Assembly: GCA_947468085.1 (NCBI GenBank)
Contig: CANIKY010000012.1
Span: 1-43,253 of the forward strand
Direction of reading: 5' to 3'
Source: Paracoccaceae bacterium
Lineage (GTDB): Bacteria > Pseudomonadota > Alphaproteobacteria > Rhodobacterales > Rhodobacteraceae
Length of the DNA stretch: 43,253 nt
A model generated the notes under the pieces. That model was not told the DNA's origin. It saw nothing but the letters and a program-made list of their open reading frames with translations, and did not search any database. The position numbers were made by a program, and so were the translations under genes. Positions 7,526 to 16,150 of the stretch are shown piece after piece. Every line of letters starts with the position of its first letter. Within the stretch, counting starts at the first letter, position 1.

Positions 7526-9961
7526 TTACATCTTCACGCGCGCCGCTTTGGGGTCATACATCGGCACCAAAGAGGCCACGGCCTTGTGCCGCACGCCTGC
7601 GACTTCGATTTCATAGCTGCTAGCCAGCACCTCCGCCTCACTTTGGCCTTGGCAGGGCACATAGCCCAACCCAATCGCCCCGCCGAGGTGATGGCCATAG
7701 TTGCCCGAGGTCACCGGCCCCACGATCTTGCCGTCGCGCACGATGGCTTCGTTGTGAAACAGCAGCGGCTCAGGGTCGGTCAGGCGGAACTGCACCATCC
7801 GGCGGTTCAACCCCGCCTCTTGCTTTTTCAGCACGGCATCGCGGCCGATAAAGGCGGGCTTTTTGGTCCGCACGGCAAAGCCAAGGCCTGCTTCCAAGAC
7901 GTGGTCTTCATCGGTGATGTCATGGCCAAAGTGGCGAAAGGCCTTTTCGATCCGGCAGGAATCCAGCGTGTGCAGGCCACACAGCGTCATCAGGCCCGTG
8001 GCATCCAGCGCCTCGAACACATGGGCGGTTTGGTCAGCACTAACATACAATTCCCAGCCCAATTCGCCGACATAGGTCACACGGTGCGCGCGGGCCAACC
8101 CCATGCCGATTTCTATTTCCTTTGCAGTCCCAAAGGGGTGTCCTTCATTGCTAAAGTCGTTGGGCGAGACGGCCTGCATCACCTCGCGCGCTTTGGGGCC
8201 CATCACGCACAGCACAGATTCCGCCGCTGTTATGTCGGTGATCACCGCAAAGGCATCGCCCACATGGCGGCGCATCCATGCCAGATCGCGCTGTAATGTC
8301 GCCCCCGGAACCACGGCCAAATAGGCGGTTTCTGACAAGCGGGTCACGGTCAGATCACTTTCGATCCCGCCGCGGGCATTGAGCATCTGGGTATAGACAA
8401 TGCGCCCCACGGGCACATCCATCTCGTTCCCGCAGACCTTGTTCAGAAAGGCGCAGGCATCGCGCCCCTCAACCCTGATCTTGCCAAACGAGGTCATATC
8501 GAAAAAGCCAACCCCGTTTCGCACGGCAAGATGTTCGGCCTTTTGATTTTCAAACCAGTTCTGCCGCTTCCACGAATACTGGTATTCGCGCGCCTGCCCC
8601 TCGCGGGCATACCAGTTGGCGCGTTCCCATCCCGCCACTTCGCCAAACACCGCGCCGCGTGCTTTAAGGTGTTCATGCAACGGCGTGCGCCGCACCCCGC
8701 GCGAGGTTTCCATTTGCCGATAGGGGAAGTGGTCGGCGTATAGCAATCCCAAGGTCTCAGACACACGTTCCTTCAGATACTTGCGGTTTTTCTGGAAGGG
8801 CTGGGCGCGGCGGATATCCACCTCCCACAAATCGAACGGCGCTTCGCCCTCCACGATCCAATGCGCCAGCGCCATCCCCGCCCCGCCAGACCCTGCGATT
8901 CCGACCGAGTTATAGCCCGCCGCGATCCAGTAGCCGCCCAGTTCGGGGGCCTCGCCCAGATAATAGCGGTCATCGGGGGTAAAGCTTTCCGGCCCGTTGA
9001 AAAACGTATGAATCCCCGCCGTTTGAAACAGCGGCATCCGGTTCATGGCGTCTTCTAAGATCGGTTGGAAATGGTCCCAGTCTTCGGGCAAAGTGTCGAA
9101 CATGAAGTCTTCGCGAATCCCGCCCATGCCCCAAGGCTTGGCTTTGGGTTCAAACGCCCCGATCATCATCTTGCCCGCGTCTGATTTGTAATAGGCGCAT
9201 TCATCGGGCACGCGCAGCACGGGCAAATGGCCCAAGCCGGCGACAGGTTCGGTGATCAGGTAGAAATGCTCGCAGGCATGCAAGGGCAAGGTCACGCCCG
9301 ATTGTGCGGCAAGATCGCGGCCCCACATGCCGCCGCAGTTTATCACCACATCGGTGGCAATATGGCCGGGAACGCCGTTAGCGTCGATGTAATCAACCCC
9401 CGTGGCGCGACCATCCGCTTTGGTCACCCCCGTCACCTTGGTATGTTCAAAGATCTGCGCGCCGCGCATCCGCGCGCCTTTGGCCAAGGCCATGGCGATA
9501 TTGCCCGGATCGCATTGGCCATCCAGCGGCAGATGCACGGCCCCTACCACGTCAGACACGTTCAGATGCGGATACATGGCCTTCACCTCGGACGGGGAAA
9601 TCTCGGTCACATCCACATCGAAAATCCGCGCTACGGTGGCTTGGCGTAAAAGCTCTTCGTGCCGGTGCTGGGTCAGGGCGACAGATATTGACCCCACCTG
9701 CCGCATCCCCGTTTCCACACCGGTTTCTGCCGCCAGTTTCACATATAAATCCGCCGAATACTTGGCCAGCCGTGTCATATTGGCCGATCCGCGCAATTGC
9801 CCGATCAGCCCCGCTGCATGCCATGTCGTGCCCGAGGTGAGTTGCTTACGTTCCAGCAGCACCACATCACTCCAGCCCATTTTGGCCAGATGATAGGCCA
9901 CCGAACAGCCAGAAACACCGCCACCAATGATCACGGCGCGGGCGGAAGTTGGGATGCTCAT
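7526..9961 (-). CDS. FAD-dependent N-demethylating dehydrogenase with C-terminal GcvT domain (dimethylglycine/sarcosine dehydrogenase-like), copy 1
   Basis: An 811-residue two-part enzyme. Residues 1-400 form a DAO-type FAD domain with the dinucleotide motif AVIIGGGVSGCSVAYHLAK and TSGTTWHAAGL. In dimethylglycine and sarcosine dehydrogenases the histidine of that second motif carries covalent FAD. Residues 430-811 form a GcvT-like folate domain (GVGFFDMTSFGKIRVEG, YTQMLNARGGIESDLTV, YVGELGWELYV, CGLHTLDSCRIEKAFRHFG). Such enzymes oxidise N-methyl groups and pass the formaldehyde-level carbon to tetrahydrofolate. The start overlaps the MDR gene stop (ATGA). It is one of two paralogues in this operon and probably handles a different methylation step from copy 2; this is inference. 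Confidence 0.9.
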   Translation of the reverse strand: MSIPTSARAVIIGGGVSGCSVAYHLAKMGWSDVVLLERKQLTSGTTWHAAGLIGQLRGSANMTRLAKYSADLYVKLAAETGVETGMRQVGSISVALTQHRHEELLRQATVARIFDVDVTEISPSEVKAMYPHLNVSDVVGAVHLPLDGQCDPGNIAMALAKGARMRGAQIFEHTKVTGVTKADGRATGVDYIDANGVPGHIATDVVINCGGMWGRDLAAQSGVTLPLHACEHFYLITEPVAGLGHLPVLRVPDECAYYKSDAGKMMIGAFEPKAKPWGMGGIREDFMFDTLPEDWDHFQPILEDAMNRMPLFQTAGIHTFFNGPESFTPDDRYYLGEAPELGGYWIAAGYNSVGIAGSGGAGMALAHWIVEGEAPFDLWEVDIRRAQPFQKNRKYLKERVSETLGLLYADHFPYRQMETSRGVRRTPLHEHLKARGAVFGEVAGWERANWYAREGQAREYQYSWKRQNWFENQKAEHLAVRNGVGFFDMTSFGKIRVEGRDACAFLNKVCGNEMDVPVGRIVYTQMLNARGGIESDLTVTRLSETAYLAVVPGATLQRDLAWMRRHVGDAFAVITDITAAESVLCVMGPKAREVMQAVSPNDFSNEGHPFGTAKEIEIGMGLARAHRVTYVGELGWELYVSADQTAHVFEALDATGLMTLCGLHTLDSCRIEKAFRHFGHDITDEDHVLEAGLGFAVRTKKPAFIGRDAVLKKQEAGLNRRMVQFRLTDPEPLLFHNEAIVRDGKIVGPVTSGNYGHHLGGAIGLGYVPCQGQSEAEVLASSYEIEVAGVRHKAVASLVPMYDPKAARVKM

Positions 9962-10986
9962 TCTTGGGTCTCCGGGATCAGGACAAGTTTGCCGGGGAAG
10001 GTTCCAGCGATTAGGTCGGCTTGGGCGCGGGCAATGTCACGCATCGGGTAGGTGTTAGAGACGACAGGGCGGATGCGGGCGGTGTTGATCAGCGTGACAA
10101 GGCCCGCAAACACCTCGCGCGGTTGGTGGGTGGCGCCGTGTAGCGTCAGGTCATTCAGGTAAATCGTGCGCAAATCGCCCGTCACCATCGGCCCGCCCAC
10201 AGCACCCGATGTCGCATAGCGCCCGCCGGGTTTAAGTGCGTCAAGCCTTTCAGAAAAGCCATCGCCGCCCACCACATCAATCACCACATCAAAGCTGCGC
10301 GCCTTGGGGGGGGTGGCGCGGTCAAGGATCAAGGCCCCCATCTGGCGCAAGGGGGCGGATTTGTTCAGCGCGCACTGTGCTGTCACCACAGCACCGCGCA
10401 GCAGCGCCAGTTGCACAGCCGCCAACCCAACACCGCCCGAAGCACCCGTCACCAAGACCCGCTCGCCCACCGCCACATTGGCGCGGGTCAACAGGTTATG
10501 CGCTGTGCCATGCGCGCAAGGCATAGCGCCGATTTCAATGTCCGACAGTGGAGAGGCCGTCACATCATGCAAATGCTGGGCCCGCACGACACAGTATTGC
10601 GCAAAGGCCCCGTCAAATTCCGATCCGATTGACACAAAAGCCAAGGGGTTTTGCTCGGTTGGTTCGCCCTGATTGGTCGGGCAAATCACCCGTGCGCCCA
10701 AGGCCAAGCCCTTGACCCCGTCGCCCAAGGCCACGATGCGACCACATAGGTCAGACCCTTGGATGCGCGGAAATTCCATCTCTCCGGCCCAACCGGCACG
10801 GCCTTCCCGGCCATACCAGCCGATGCGGGTGTTGACATCGGTGCGGTTCACACCGGCGGCCAGCACTTGCACCAGCACCTCGCCCTGTGCGGGGCGCGGT
10901 ACGGGAATATCATCGCGCCACACCAGCGCCTCTGGCCCGCCGTGGCGGGTCAGGTGCACGGCCTGCATGGTGCGCGGTAAGGTCAT
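9958..10986 (-). CDS. Medium-chain dehydrogenase/reductase (zinc-type alcohol dehydrogenase-like / quinone oxidoreductase-like)
   Basis: A 342-residue MDR protein. The GroES-like N-terminal domain shows GEVLVQVLAAGVNRTDVNTR and the conserved GSDLCGRIVALGDGV. The Rossmann domain has VLVTGASGGVGLAAVQLAL, and the late segment FPGKLVLIPE is typical. The catalytic zinc cysteine and histidine pattern of classical alcohol dehydrogenases is not evident, which favours the quinone-oxidoreductase or enoyl-reductase branch. The start MTLPRTMQAVHL overlaps the upstream FAD/GcvT stop as ATGA, and its own stop overlaps the next gene the same way. It lies between two demethylating dehydrogenases, so a role in the same pathway is likely. 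Substrate is unknown. Confidence 0.87.
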   Translation of the reverse strand: MTLPRTMQAVHLTRHGGPEALVWRDDIPVPRPAQGEVLVQVLAAGVNRTDVNTRIGWYGREGRAGWAGEMEFPRIQGSDLCGRIVALGDGVKGLALGARVICPTNQGEPTEQNPLAFVSIGSEFDGAFAQYCVVRAQHLHDVTASPLSDIEIGAMPCAHGTAHNLLTRANVAVGERVLVTGASGGVGLAAVQLALLRGAVVTAQCALNKSAPLRQMGALILDRATPPKARSFDVVIDVVGGDGFSERLDALKPGGRYATSGAVGGPMVTGDLRTIYLNDLTLHGATHQPREVFAGLVTLINTARIRPVVSNTYPMRDIARAQADLIAGTFPGKLVLIPETQE

Positions 10987-13424
10987 GCGCGGATCCGTTC
11001 GTTCTTGGCATCCCACAAAGGTTGGTCTTCTTGCACCACGGCGGGGTAGCGGGTGCCAAAGATTTCCACCTCGACCGCCGTGCCTGCCACGTTCACCTCG
11101 GATTTCAACATCCCAAGGCCGATGCACGCGCCCACCCGGTGGCCGTAATAGCCGCTGGTGAGTTCGCCCACCACTTGGCCCTTGTGCCAGATGGTTGACA
11201 TATAGGGCGGATCTTGTTCGCCCGCCTCGATCACTAGGGTACAAAACCGCTTGGACACGCCGCGCTGCTTTTCCGCCTCAAGGGCGGCTTTGCCACGAAA
11301 GTCGGGCTTGGCCCAATCGACGAAGCGGTCAAGACCGCCTTGCAGGATGGTGTAATCGGTCGACAGATCACCCTTCCAAGCGCGGTAGCCTTTTTCAACG
11401 CGCAGCGAATTGAGCGCGAACATCCCGAAGGGTTTTAACCCCAAAGGCGCACCTGCGGCCATCACGGCATCCCAGACCTTTGGCGTGTCGGCGGTTTTTG
11501 AGTGGATCTCCCAGCCCAATTCCCCCGCAAAAGACACGCGCATCAACCAAACCTCGGCCCCGGCAATCGTTGCAGATTGATGGGTCAGCCAGCCCTTGGT
11601 CAGATCGGCATCGCTGCAAGCGGCCAAGATAGCGCGGCTTTTGGGGCCGGTGAGGATTTGGGTCGACCAGTCAAGGGTAAGATCCTTAAGACTCAAACCC
11701 GCATCCAGATGCGACAAAAGCCATTCCTTATCATGGCTTTGCGCGGTGGCGGCGGTGATCAAAAGCACCTCATCCTCGCCCAAACGCGCCACGGACATTT
11801 CGGTAACGATGCGGCCCTTTTCATCGCTGAAATACGCCAGCCCCAAGCGCCCGATTGAAGGCACTTTGCCCGTAATCTGGCGGCCAAGCCATGCCACAGC
11901 GCCACTGCCTGACAGGTGAAAGCGGCTAAAGCCGGGCAGGTCCAAAATCCCCGCCGCATCGCGCACGGCGGCACATTCTTCGGCCACGGCCCCAAACCAT
12001 GGGCCTTTGCGGTCCCAAGTGCGCTGGGCGTCTTCGCTGATGTCATCTCCCGGACGGGCGTACCATGTGGCGCGTTCCCAGCCGTTATAGGGGGCATAGA
12101 TGGCCCCCAAGGCTTTGGTGTGGGCATGAACAGCCGACAGTTTCTTATCGCGCCCTTCGGGCCAAGAATGATGGGGGAAGTGGATGGCGTATTCGTGGCC
12201 ATACACCTCCATCCCCTTTTTGACACAGTATTCGGGGTCTTCAAAGCCAGTAAAGCGGCGCGGATCGCACGACCACATATCCCATTCGGTCGCCCCTTCG
12301 GTGACCCATTCGGCCAAAACCTTACCTGCCCCGCCCGCTTGGCAGATGCCAAAGGTGAACACACAGGCCTCAAACGCGTTGGGCACGCCGGGCATCGGGC
12401 CGATCAGGGGGTTGCCATCGGGGGTATAGGGGATGGGGCCATTGATGACCTTGGTCAGTGCTGCCTTTTCCAACAAGGGCACACGGGCCATGGCATCGGC
12501 GATGTGCCATTCCAGACGTTCCAGATCGTCTGGGAACAGCTGAAAGCTGAAGTCTTGCGGGAAGGGGTCGTCAGGGGTTGTCCAATGGGCTTTGCAGTTG
12601 CCCTCATAAGGGCCAAGGTTGAAGCCGTTCTTTTCTTGGCGCAGGTAATAGCTGGAATCGACATCACGCAGCAGCGGCAGTTTGTGGCCCACATCGTGCG
12701 ACCACTTTTCCAGTTCAGGGATGGTGTCGAACAGCATGTACTGGTGGCTCATCACCATCATCGGCAGGTCGCGGCCAAACCATTTGCCCACCTCGCGGGC
12801 GTAGTAGCCTGCGGCGTTCACCACGATTTCGCAGCGGATATCACCCTTGGGGGTGGACACCACCCATTCATCGCCTTCACGCCGCACACCGGTGGCAGGG
12901 CAGAACCGCTCGATCCGCGCGCCCATTTGCCGCGCACCTTTGGCCAAGGCTTGGGTCAATTGCGCAGGATCAATGTCGCCGTCATAGGGGTCGTGCAACG
13001 CGCCCGACAGATCGTGGGTTTCCAAGAAGGGGTAGACGTTTTTGACATCGTCCGCAGACAGGATATTTAGATCCATCCCCTGATAGCGCCCCATGCCCAC
13101 CACGCGCTGGAATTCTTGCAGGCGTTCTTTGCTATGGCCCAGACGGACCGATCCGGTGACGTGGTAGTTCATCGGGTAATCCACCTCGGCCCCAAGGCCG
13201 CGGTACAGACTCGCGGAATAACGCTGCATGTTCATGATCGACCAAGACGACGAAAAGGTCGGCACATTGCCCGCCGCGTGCCATGTCGACCCTGCGGTGA
13301 GTTCATTCTTTTCCAACAAGACGCAATCGGTCCAGCCTGCTTTGCACAGATGGTAAAGCGATGAGGCCCCAACGGCCCCGCCGCCAATGATCACCACCCG
13401 CGCGGTTGTTGGAAAATCAGCCAT
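10983..13424 (-). CDS. FAD-dependent N-demethylating dehydrogenase with C-terminal GcvT domain, copy 2 (first gene of operon)
   Basis: An 813-residue paralogue of the gene at 7526-9961 with the same order: FAD domain (VVIIGGGAVGASSLYHLCK, ELTAGSTWHAAGN with the probable flavin-linking histidine), then a GcvT-like folate domain (AAGILDLPGFSRFHLSG, VSFAGELGWEIHSK, FALNSLRVEKGYRAWKGDLS, LTSGYYGHRVGACIGLG). The two differ strongly in the substrate region, so they probably act on different N-methyl compounds. The start at 13424 has GGGAG 6 bp upstream. It is the first gene after a divergent LysR regulator, with a good promoter candidate at 13450-13478. Confidence 0.9.
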   Translation of the reverse strand: MADFPTTARVVIIGGGAVGASSLYHLCKAGWTDCVLLEKNELTAGSTWHAAGNVPTFSSSWSIMNMQRYSASLYRGLGAEVDYPMNYHVTGSVRLGHSKERLQEFQRVVGMGRYQGMDLNILSADDVKNVYPFLETHDLSGALHDPYDGDIDPAQLTQALAKGARQMGARIERFCPATGVRREGDEWVVSTPKGDIRCEIVVNAAGYYAREVGKWFGRDLPMMVMSHQYMLFDTIPELEKWSHDVGHKLPLLRDVDSSYYLRQEKNGFNLGPYEGNCKAHWTTPDDPFPQDFSFQLFPDDLERLEWHIADAMARVPLLEKAALTKVINGPIPYTPDGNPLIGPMPGVPNAFEACVFTFGICQAGGAGKVLAEWVTEGATEWDMWSCDPRRFTGFEDPEYCVKKGMEVYGHEYAIHFPHHSWPEGRDKKLSAVHAHTKALGAIYAPYNGWERATWYARPGDDISEDAQRTWDRKGPWFGAVAEECAAVRDAAGILDLPGFSRFHLSGSGAVAWLGRQITGKVPSIGRLGLAYFSDEKGRIVTEMSVARLGEDEVLLITAATAQSHDKEWLLSHLDAGLSLKDLTLDWSTQILTGPKSRAILAACSDADLTKGWLTHQSATIAGAEVWLMRVSFAGELGWEIHSKTADTPKVWDAVMAAGAPLGLKPFGMFALNSLRVEKGYRAWKGDLSTDYTILQGGLDRFVDWAKPDFRGKAALEAEKQRGVSKRFCTLVIEAGEQDPPYMSTIWHKGQVVGELTSGYYGHRVGACIGLGMLKSEVNVAGTAVEVEIFGTRYPAVVQEDQPLWDAKNERIRA

Positions 13425-13449
13425 GTCATGCTCCCTTATCGTTGGGCTC

Positions 13450-13478
13450 AGTATCACCCCCTTGGGGCCTGCTTTCAA
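13450..13478 (-). promoter_or_regulatory. Putative sigma-70-type promoter of the methyl-group operon
   Basis: On the minus strand TTGAAA (13473-13478) and GATACT (13450-13455) are separated by 17 bp. They lead to a short leader and the GGGAG Shine-Dalgarno of the copy-2 dehydrogenase. The spacer holds a CCCC/GGGG dyad. The expected start point is near 13443. This is a consensus match only. Confidence 0.5.
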
Positions 13479-13498
13479 TTCGTTCCAGACCACGCTAT

Positions 13499-13517
13499 TG
13501 ATCGATAAAATCGATCA
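13499..13517. promoter_or_regulatory. Putative LysR-type operator, perfect palindrome TGATCGAT-AAA-ATCGATCA
   Basis: An exact 8-bp inverted repeat with a 3-bp centre lies between the divergent LysR gene and the methyl-group operon. Its centre (13508) is about 65 bp upstream of the predicted operon start point, the usual place for the high-affinity LysR recognition site. It ends 9 bp before the LysR start codon, so bound protein could also repress its own gene. Confidence 0.65.
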
Positions 13518-13526
13518 GGGGGCAGG

Positions 13527-14381
13527 ATGCAAACCGAAGTTATCGACACATTTCTAGACCTGATCGAAACCCGCAGCTTTCACCGCACGGCGGAACGCTT
13601 GCAGGTCAAGCAATCCACTATTTCCGCGCGCATCGCAGCCCTAGAGGCGACCTTGGGCGCGCGGTTGTTCACACGATCTCGGGCAGGGACCGATCTTACG
13701 ACCGAAGGGCTGAAATTCGAAACCCACGCCCGCGCCCTGCGCCATGCTTGGGCCGAGGCGCAGCGGGCGGTGGTGCCATCGGGCACGGCGGCGGTGGTGT
13801 TGCGCATTGGCATCCAGAATGATCTGGCGGCGGGTAATATCGGTGATTGGGTGGCGAATTTTCGCAAATCCCTGCCGGAGTGTTCATTTTACATCGAGCC
13901 GGATTATTCCGCACAGATGTGCAAGGATCTCGATCGGGGGGTATTGGATTTTGCCGTGCTGTATTCGCCCCAAGCCCTGCCCGATTTGCACATCACCTCG
14001 GTGGGCGAAGTGAAATACCGCTTGATCAGTTCGGACGGATCAAAACGGGCGAGTATTGACCCCGCCCGCTATATTCGCGGGGCCTATTCGGCGGCCTTTG
14101 ATGAAACCCACCGCCAAGTGCTGCCCGATTGCGCGGTGGCGGTGCTGGCATCAGGGCAGAATGCGGCGGTGGCGGGGCTTTTGGCGCGGATGGGCGGGGC
14201 GGGGTTTGTGCTGGCCGAAACGGCGGCACAGATGATCGCCGCAGGCGGGTTTGTGGCGGTGGCGGATGTCGACTCGATCAGCCAACCGATCTTTGCCGCC
14301 ATGCACCAGCGCCACCGCACCAGCCGGATGCACCGCCACCTCACACGGATCGTGGCGCGCGAGATTGCAGAGCGCAGTTAA
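13527..14381 (+). CDS. LysR-type transcriptional regulator, divergent from methyl-group operon
   Basis: A 284-residue LysR protein. The N-terminal winged helix-turn-helix covers about residues 5-60 (FLDLIETRSFHRTAERLQV, QSTISARIAALEATLGARLF). It is followed by the linker helix and an effector domain (VLRIGIQNDLAAGNIGDWV, VLDFAVLYSPQALPDLHI). Divergent placement and the palindrome directly upstream suggest it activates the operon of FAD/GcvT, MDR, MttB-type and ALDH genes and controls itself. The inducer is likely the methylated substrate or an intermediate; this is inference. The start is supported by GGGGCAGG just upstream. Confidence 0.92.
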   Translation: MQTEVIDTFLDLIETRSFHRTAERLQVKQSTISARIAALEATLGARLFTRSRAGTDLTTEGLKFETHARALRHAWAEAQRAVVPSGTAAVVLRIGIQNDLAAGNIGDWVANFRKSLPECSFYIEPDYSAQMCKDLDRGVLDFAVLYSPQALPDLHITSVGEVKYRLISSDGSKRASIDPARYIRGAYSAAFDETHRQVLPDCAVAVLASGQNAAVAGLLARMGGAGFVLAETAAQMIAAGGFVAVADVDSISQPIFAAMHQRHRTSRMHRHLTRIVAREIAERS

Positions 14382-14406
14382 GGCCAAGGGCGCGCGGCGG
14401 CCCCGG

Positions 14407-14429
14407 CTGGGGGGTTTCACACCCCCCAG
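14407..14429 (+). terminator. Hairpin after LysR gene
   Basis: CTGGGGGG (14407-14414) pairs with CCCCCCAG (14422-14429) around the 7-nt loop TTTCACA. It lies 25 bp after the LysR stop, in the convergent gap before the hutU 3' end. Dispersed box copy C follows at once. No long T-run follows. Confidence 0.6.
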
Positions 14430-14438
14430 ACCCCCCGT

Positions 14439-14462
14439 GGAGTATTTGAACCTCGGTGAAGG
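14439..14462 (+). repeat. Dispersed intergenic box, copy C (divergent version)
   Basis: GGAGTATTTGAACCTCGGTGAAGG matches the other boxes at both ends (GGAGTATTT and TGAAG), with changes in the middle. It follows the hairpin at 14407-14429, in the same hairpin-then-box order as copies B, D and F. It reaches to within 2 bp of the hutU stop. Confidence 0.65.
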
Positions 14463-14463
14463 G

Positions 14464-16143
14464 TTAAAGCCCCGTGATCCCCGGCAGGCGCAACCTGTGG
14501 TCTTTGGCGCATTGGATGGCGGTGTCGTAGCCGGCATCGGCATGACGCCACACACCTGAGGCGGGGTCGTTCCATAGCACCCTTTCCAGCCGTTTGGCAG
14601 CTTCTGGCGTGCCATCAGCCACGATCACCACACCTGCGTGCTGGCTAAAGCCCATGCCAACCCCGCCGCCGTGATGCAGGCTGACCCAAGTGGCGCCTGA
14701 GGCGGTGTTGATCAGCGCGTTCAGCAGCGGCCAGTCCGAAACGGCATCTGATCCGTCTTTCATCGCCTCGGTCTCGCGGTTGGGCGAGGCAACAGAGCCT
14801 GCATCCAGATGGTCGCGACCAATGACGATGGGGGCTTTCAACGCGCCCGAGGCGACCATGTCGTTGAACATCAGCCCTGCACGGTGGCGATCACCCAGGC
14901 CAATCCAGCAGATGCGGGCGGGCAGGCCTTGGAAGGCGATACGCTCGGAGGCCATATCCAGCCAGCGGTGCAAGTGATGGTTTTCAGGGAACAGCTTTTT
15001 CATCGCCGCATCGGTCTTGCGGATATCTTCCGGATCGCCCGACAGCGCCACCCAGCGAAAGGGGCCGATGCCTTTGCAAAACAGCGGGCGGATATAGGCG
15101 GGCACGAAACCGGGAAAGGCGAAGGCGTTCTCTAGCCCCTCTTCTTTCGCCACCTGACGGATGTTGTTGCCGTAATCGAGCGTGGGCACACCGGAATTCC
15201 AAAAATCAACCATCGCCGCGACATGGGCACGCATAGAAGCACGCGCCGCCAGTTGCACGGCCTTGGGATCGCTTTCCTGCTTGGCGCGCCATTCGCCGAT
15301 GGTCCAGCCCACGGGACAATAGCCGTGCAGCGGATCATGGGCGGAGGTTTGGTCGGTGACGATATCGGGCCTGTGGCCGCCCGCTTTCATGCGGCGGTAA
15401 ATCTCGGGGAAAACCTCGGCGGCGTTGCCGACAAGGCCGACCGATTTGGCCTCGCCAGCCGCTGTCCAAGCGTCAATCATGGCCAAGGCTTCGTCCAAGG
15501 TTTTGGCCTTGGCGTCGACATAGCGGGTGCGGATGCGAAAATCGATGCGGGTCTCGTCAACCTCAACCGCAAGGCAGCACGCACCGGCAAACACCGCCGC
15601 CAAGGGCTGCGCCCCGCCCATGCCGCCCAAGCCACCGGTCAGGATCCACCGACCGTTCAGATTGCCATTGTAATGCTGCCGCCCAGCTTCGGCAAAGGTT
15701 TCATAAGTACCCTGCACGATGCCTTGGGTGCCGATGTAGATCCACGACCCTGCGGTCATCTGGCCGTACATCATCAGTCCCTTTTTATCCAAGTCGTTAA
15801 AATGCTCCCACGTGGCCCAGTGTGGCACAAGATTGGAATTGGCGATCAGCACGCGCGGAGCATCTGTGTGGGTTTTGATGATGGCAATGGGCTTGCCTGA
15901 TTGCACGATAAGGGTTTCATCGGCCTCCAGATCGCGCAGACCGGCACAGATGCGGTCAAAATCTTCCCATGTGCGCGCAGCGCGGCCGATGCCGCCGTAC
16001 ACCACCAGCTCATGCGGGTTTTCAGCCACATCGGGGTGCAGGTTGTTCATCAGCATGCGCAGGGGGGCTTCGGTCAGCCAAGATTTGGCCGACAGCTCGG
16101 TGCCAGTGGCGGGGTAGATGTCGCGGGTGTTGTGGCGGGTCAT
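14464..16143 (-). CDS. hutU: Urocanate hydratase
   Basis: Second enzyme of histidine degradation: it hydrates urocanate to 4-imidazolone-5-propionate using tightly bound NAD+ as an electrophile. The 559-residue length is normal. The family signature [10 protein letters not shown] is intact, including its essential cysteine. Other conserved blocks are the N-terminal [28 protein letters not shown] (NAD binding), NAAEVFPE and [20 protein letters not shown]. It is the last gene of the leftward hut operon, 7 bp after the acyl-CoA dehydrogenase gene. It converges with the LysR gene at 13527. Confidence 0.97.
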   Translation of the reverse strand: MTRHNTRDIYPATGTELSAKSWLTEAPLRMLMNNLHPDVAENPHELVVYGGIGRAARTWEDFDRICAGLRDLEADETLIVQSGKPIAIIKTHTDAPRVLIANSNLVPHWATWEHFNDLDKKGLMMYGQMTAGSWIYIGTQGIVQGTYETFAEAGRQHYNGNLNGRWILTGGLGGMGGAQPLAAVFAGACCLAVEVDETRIDFRIRTRYVDAKAKTLDEALAMIDAWTAAGEAKSVGLVGNAAEVFPEIYRRMKAGGHRPDIVTDQTSAHDPLHGYCPVGWTIGEWRAKQESDPKAVQLAARASMRAHVAAMVDFWNSGVPTLDYGNNIRQVAKEEGLENAFAFPGFVPAYIRPLFCKGIGPFRWVALSGDPEDIRKTDAAMKKLFPENHHLHRWLDMASERIAFQGLPARICWIGLGDRHRAGLMFNDMVASGALKAPIVIGRDHLDAGSVASPNRETEAMKDGSDAVSDWPLLNALINTASGATWVSLHHGGGVGMGFSQHAGVVIVADGTPEAAKRLERVLWNDPASGVWRHADAGYDTAIQCAKDHRLRLPGITGL

Positions 16144-16150
16144 GGGAACC

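Noticed and set aside
7277-8296. Plus-strand open frame of 339 codons
   Set aside because: It is antisense to the MttB-like and FAD/GcvT genes and has no recognisable domain. It also crosses the intergenic hairpin.
11916-13070. Long plus-strand open frame of 384 codons
   Set aside because: It is antisense to the copy-2 FAD/GcvT gene, which has clear motifs. GC-rich codon bias produces such shadow frames.
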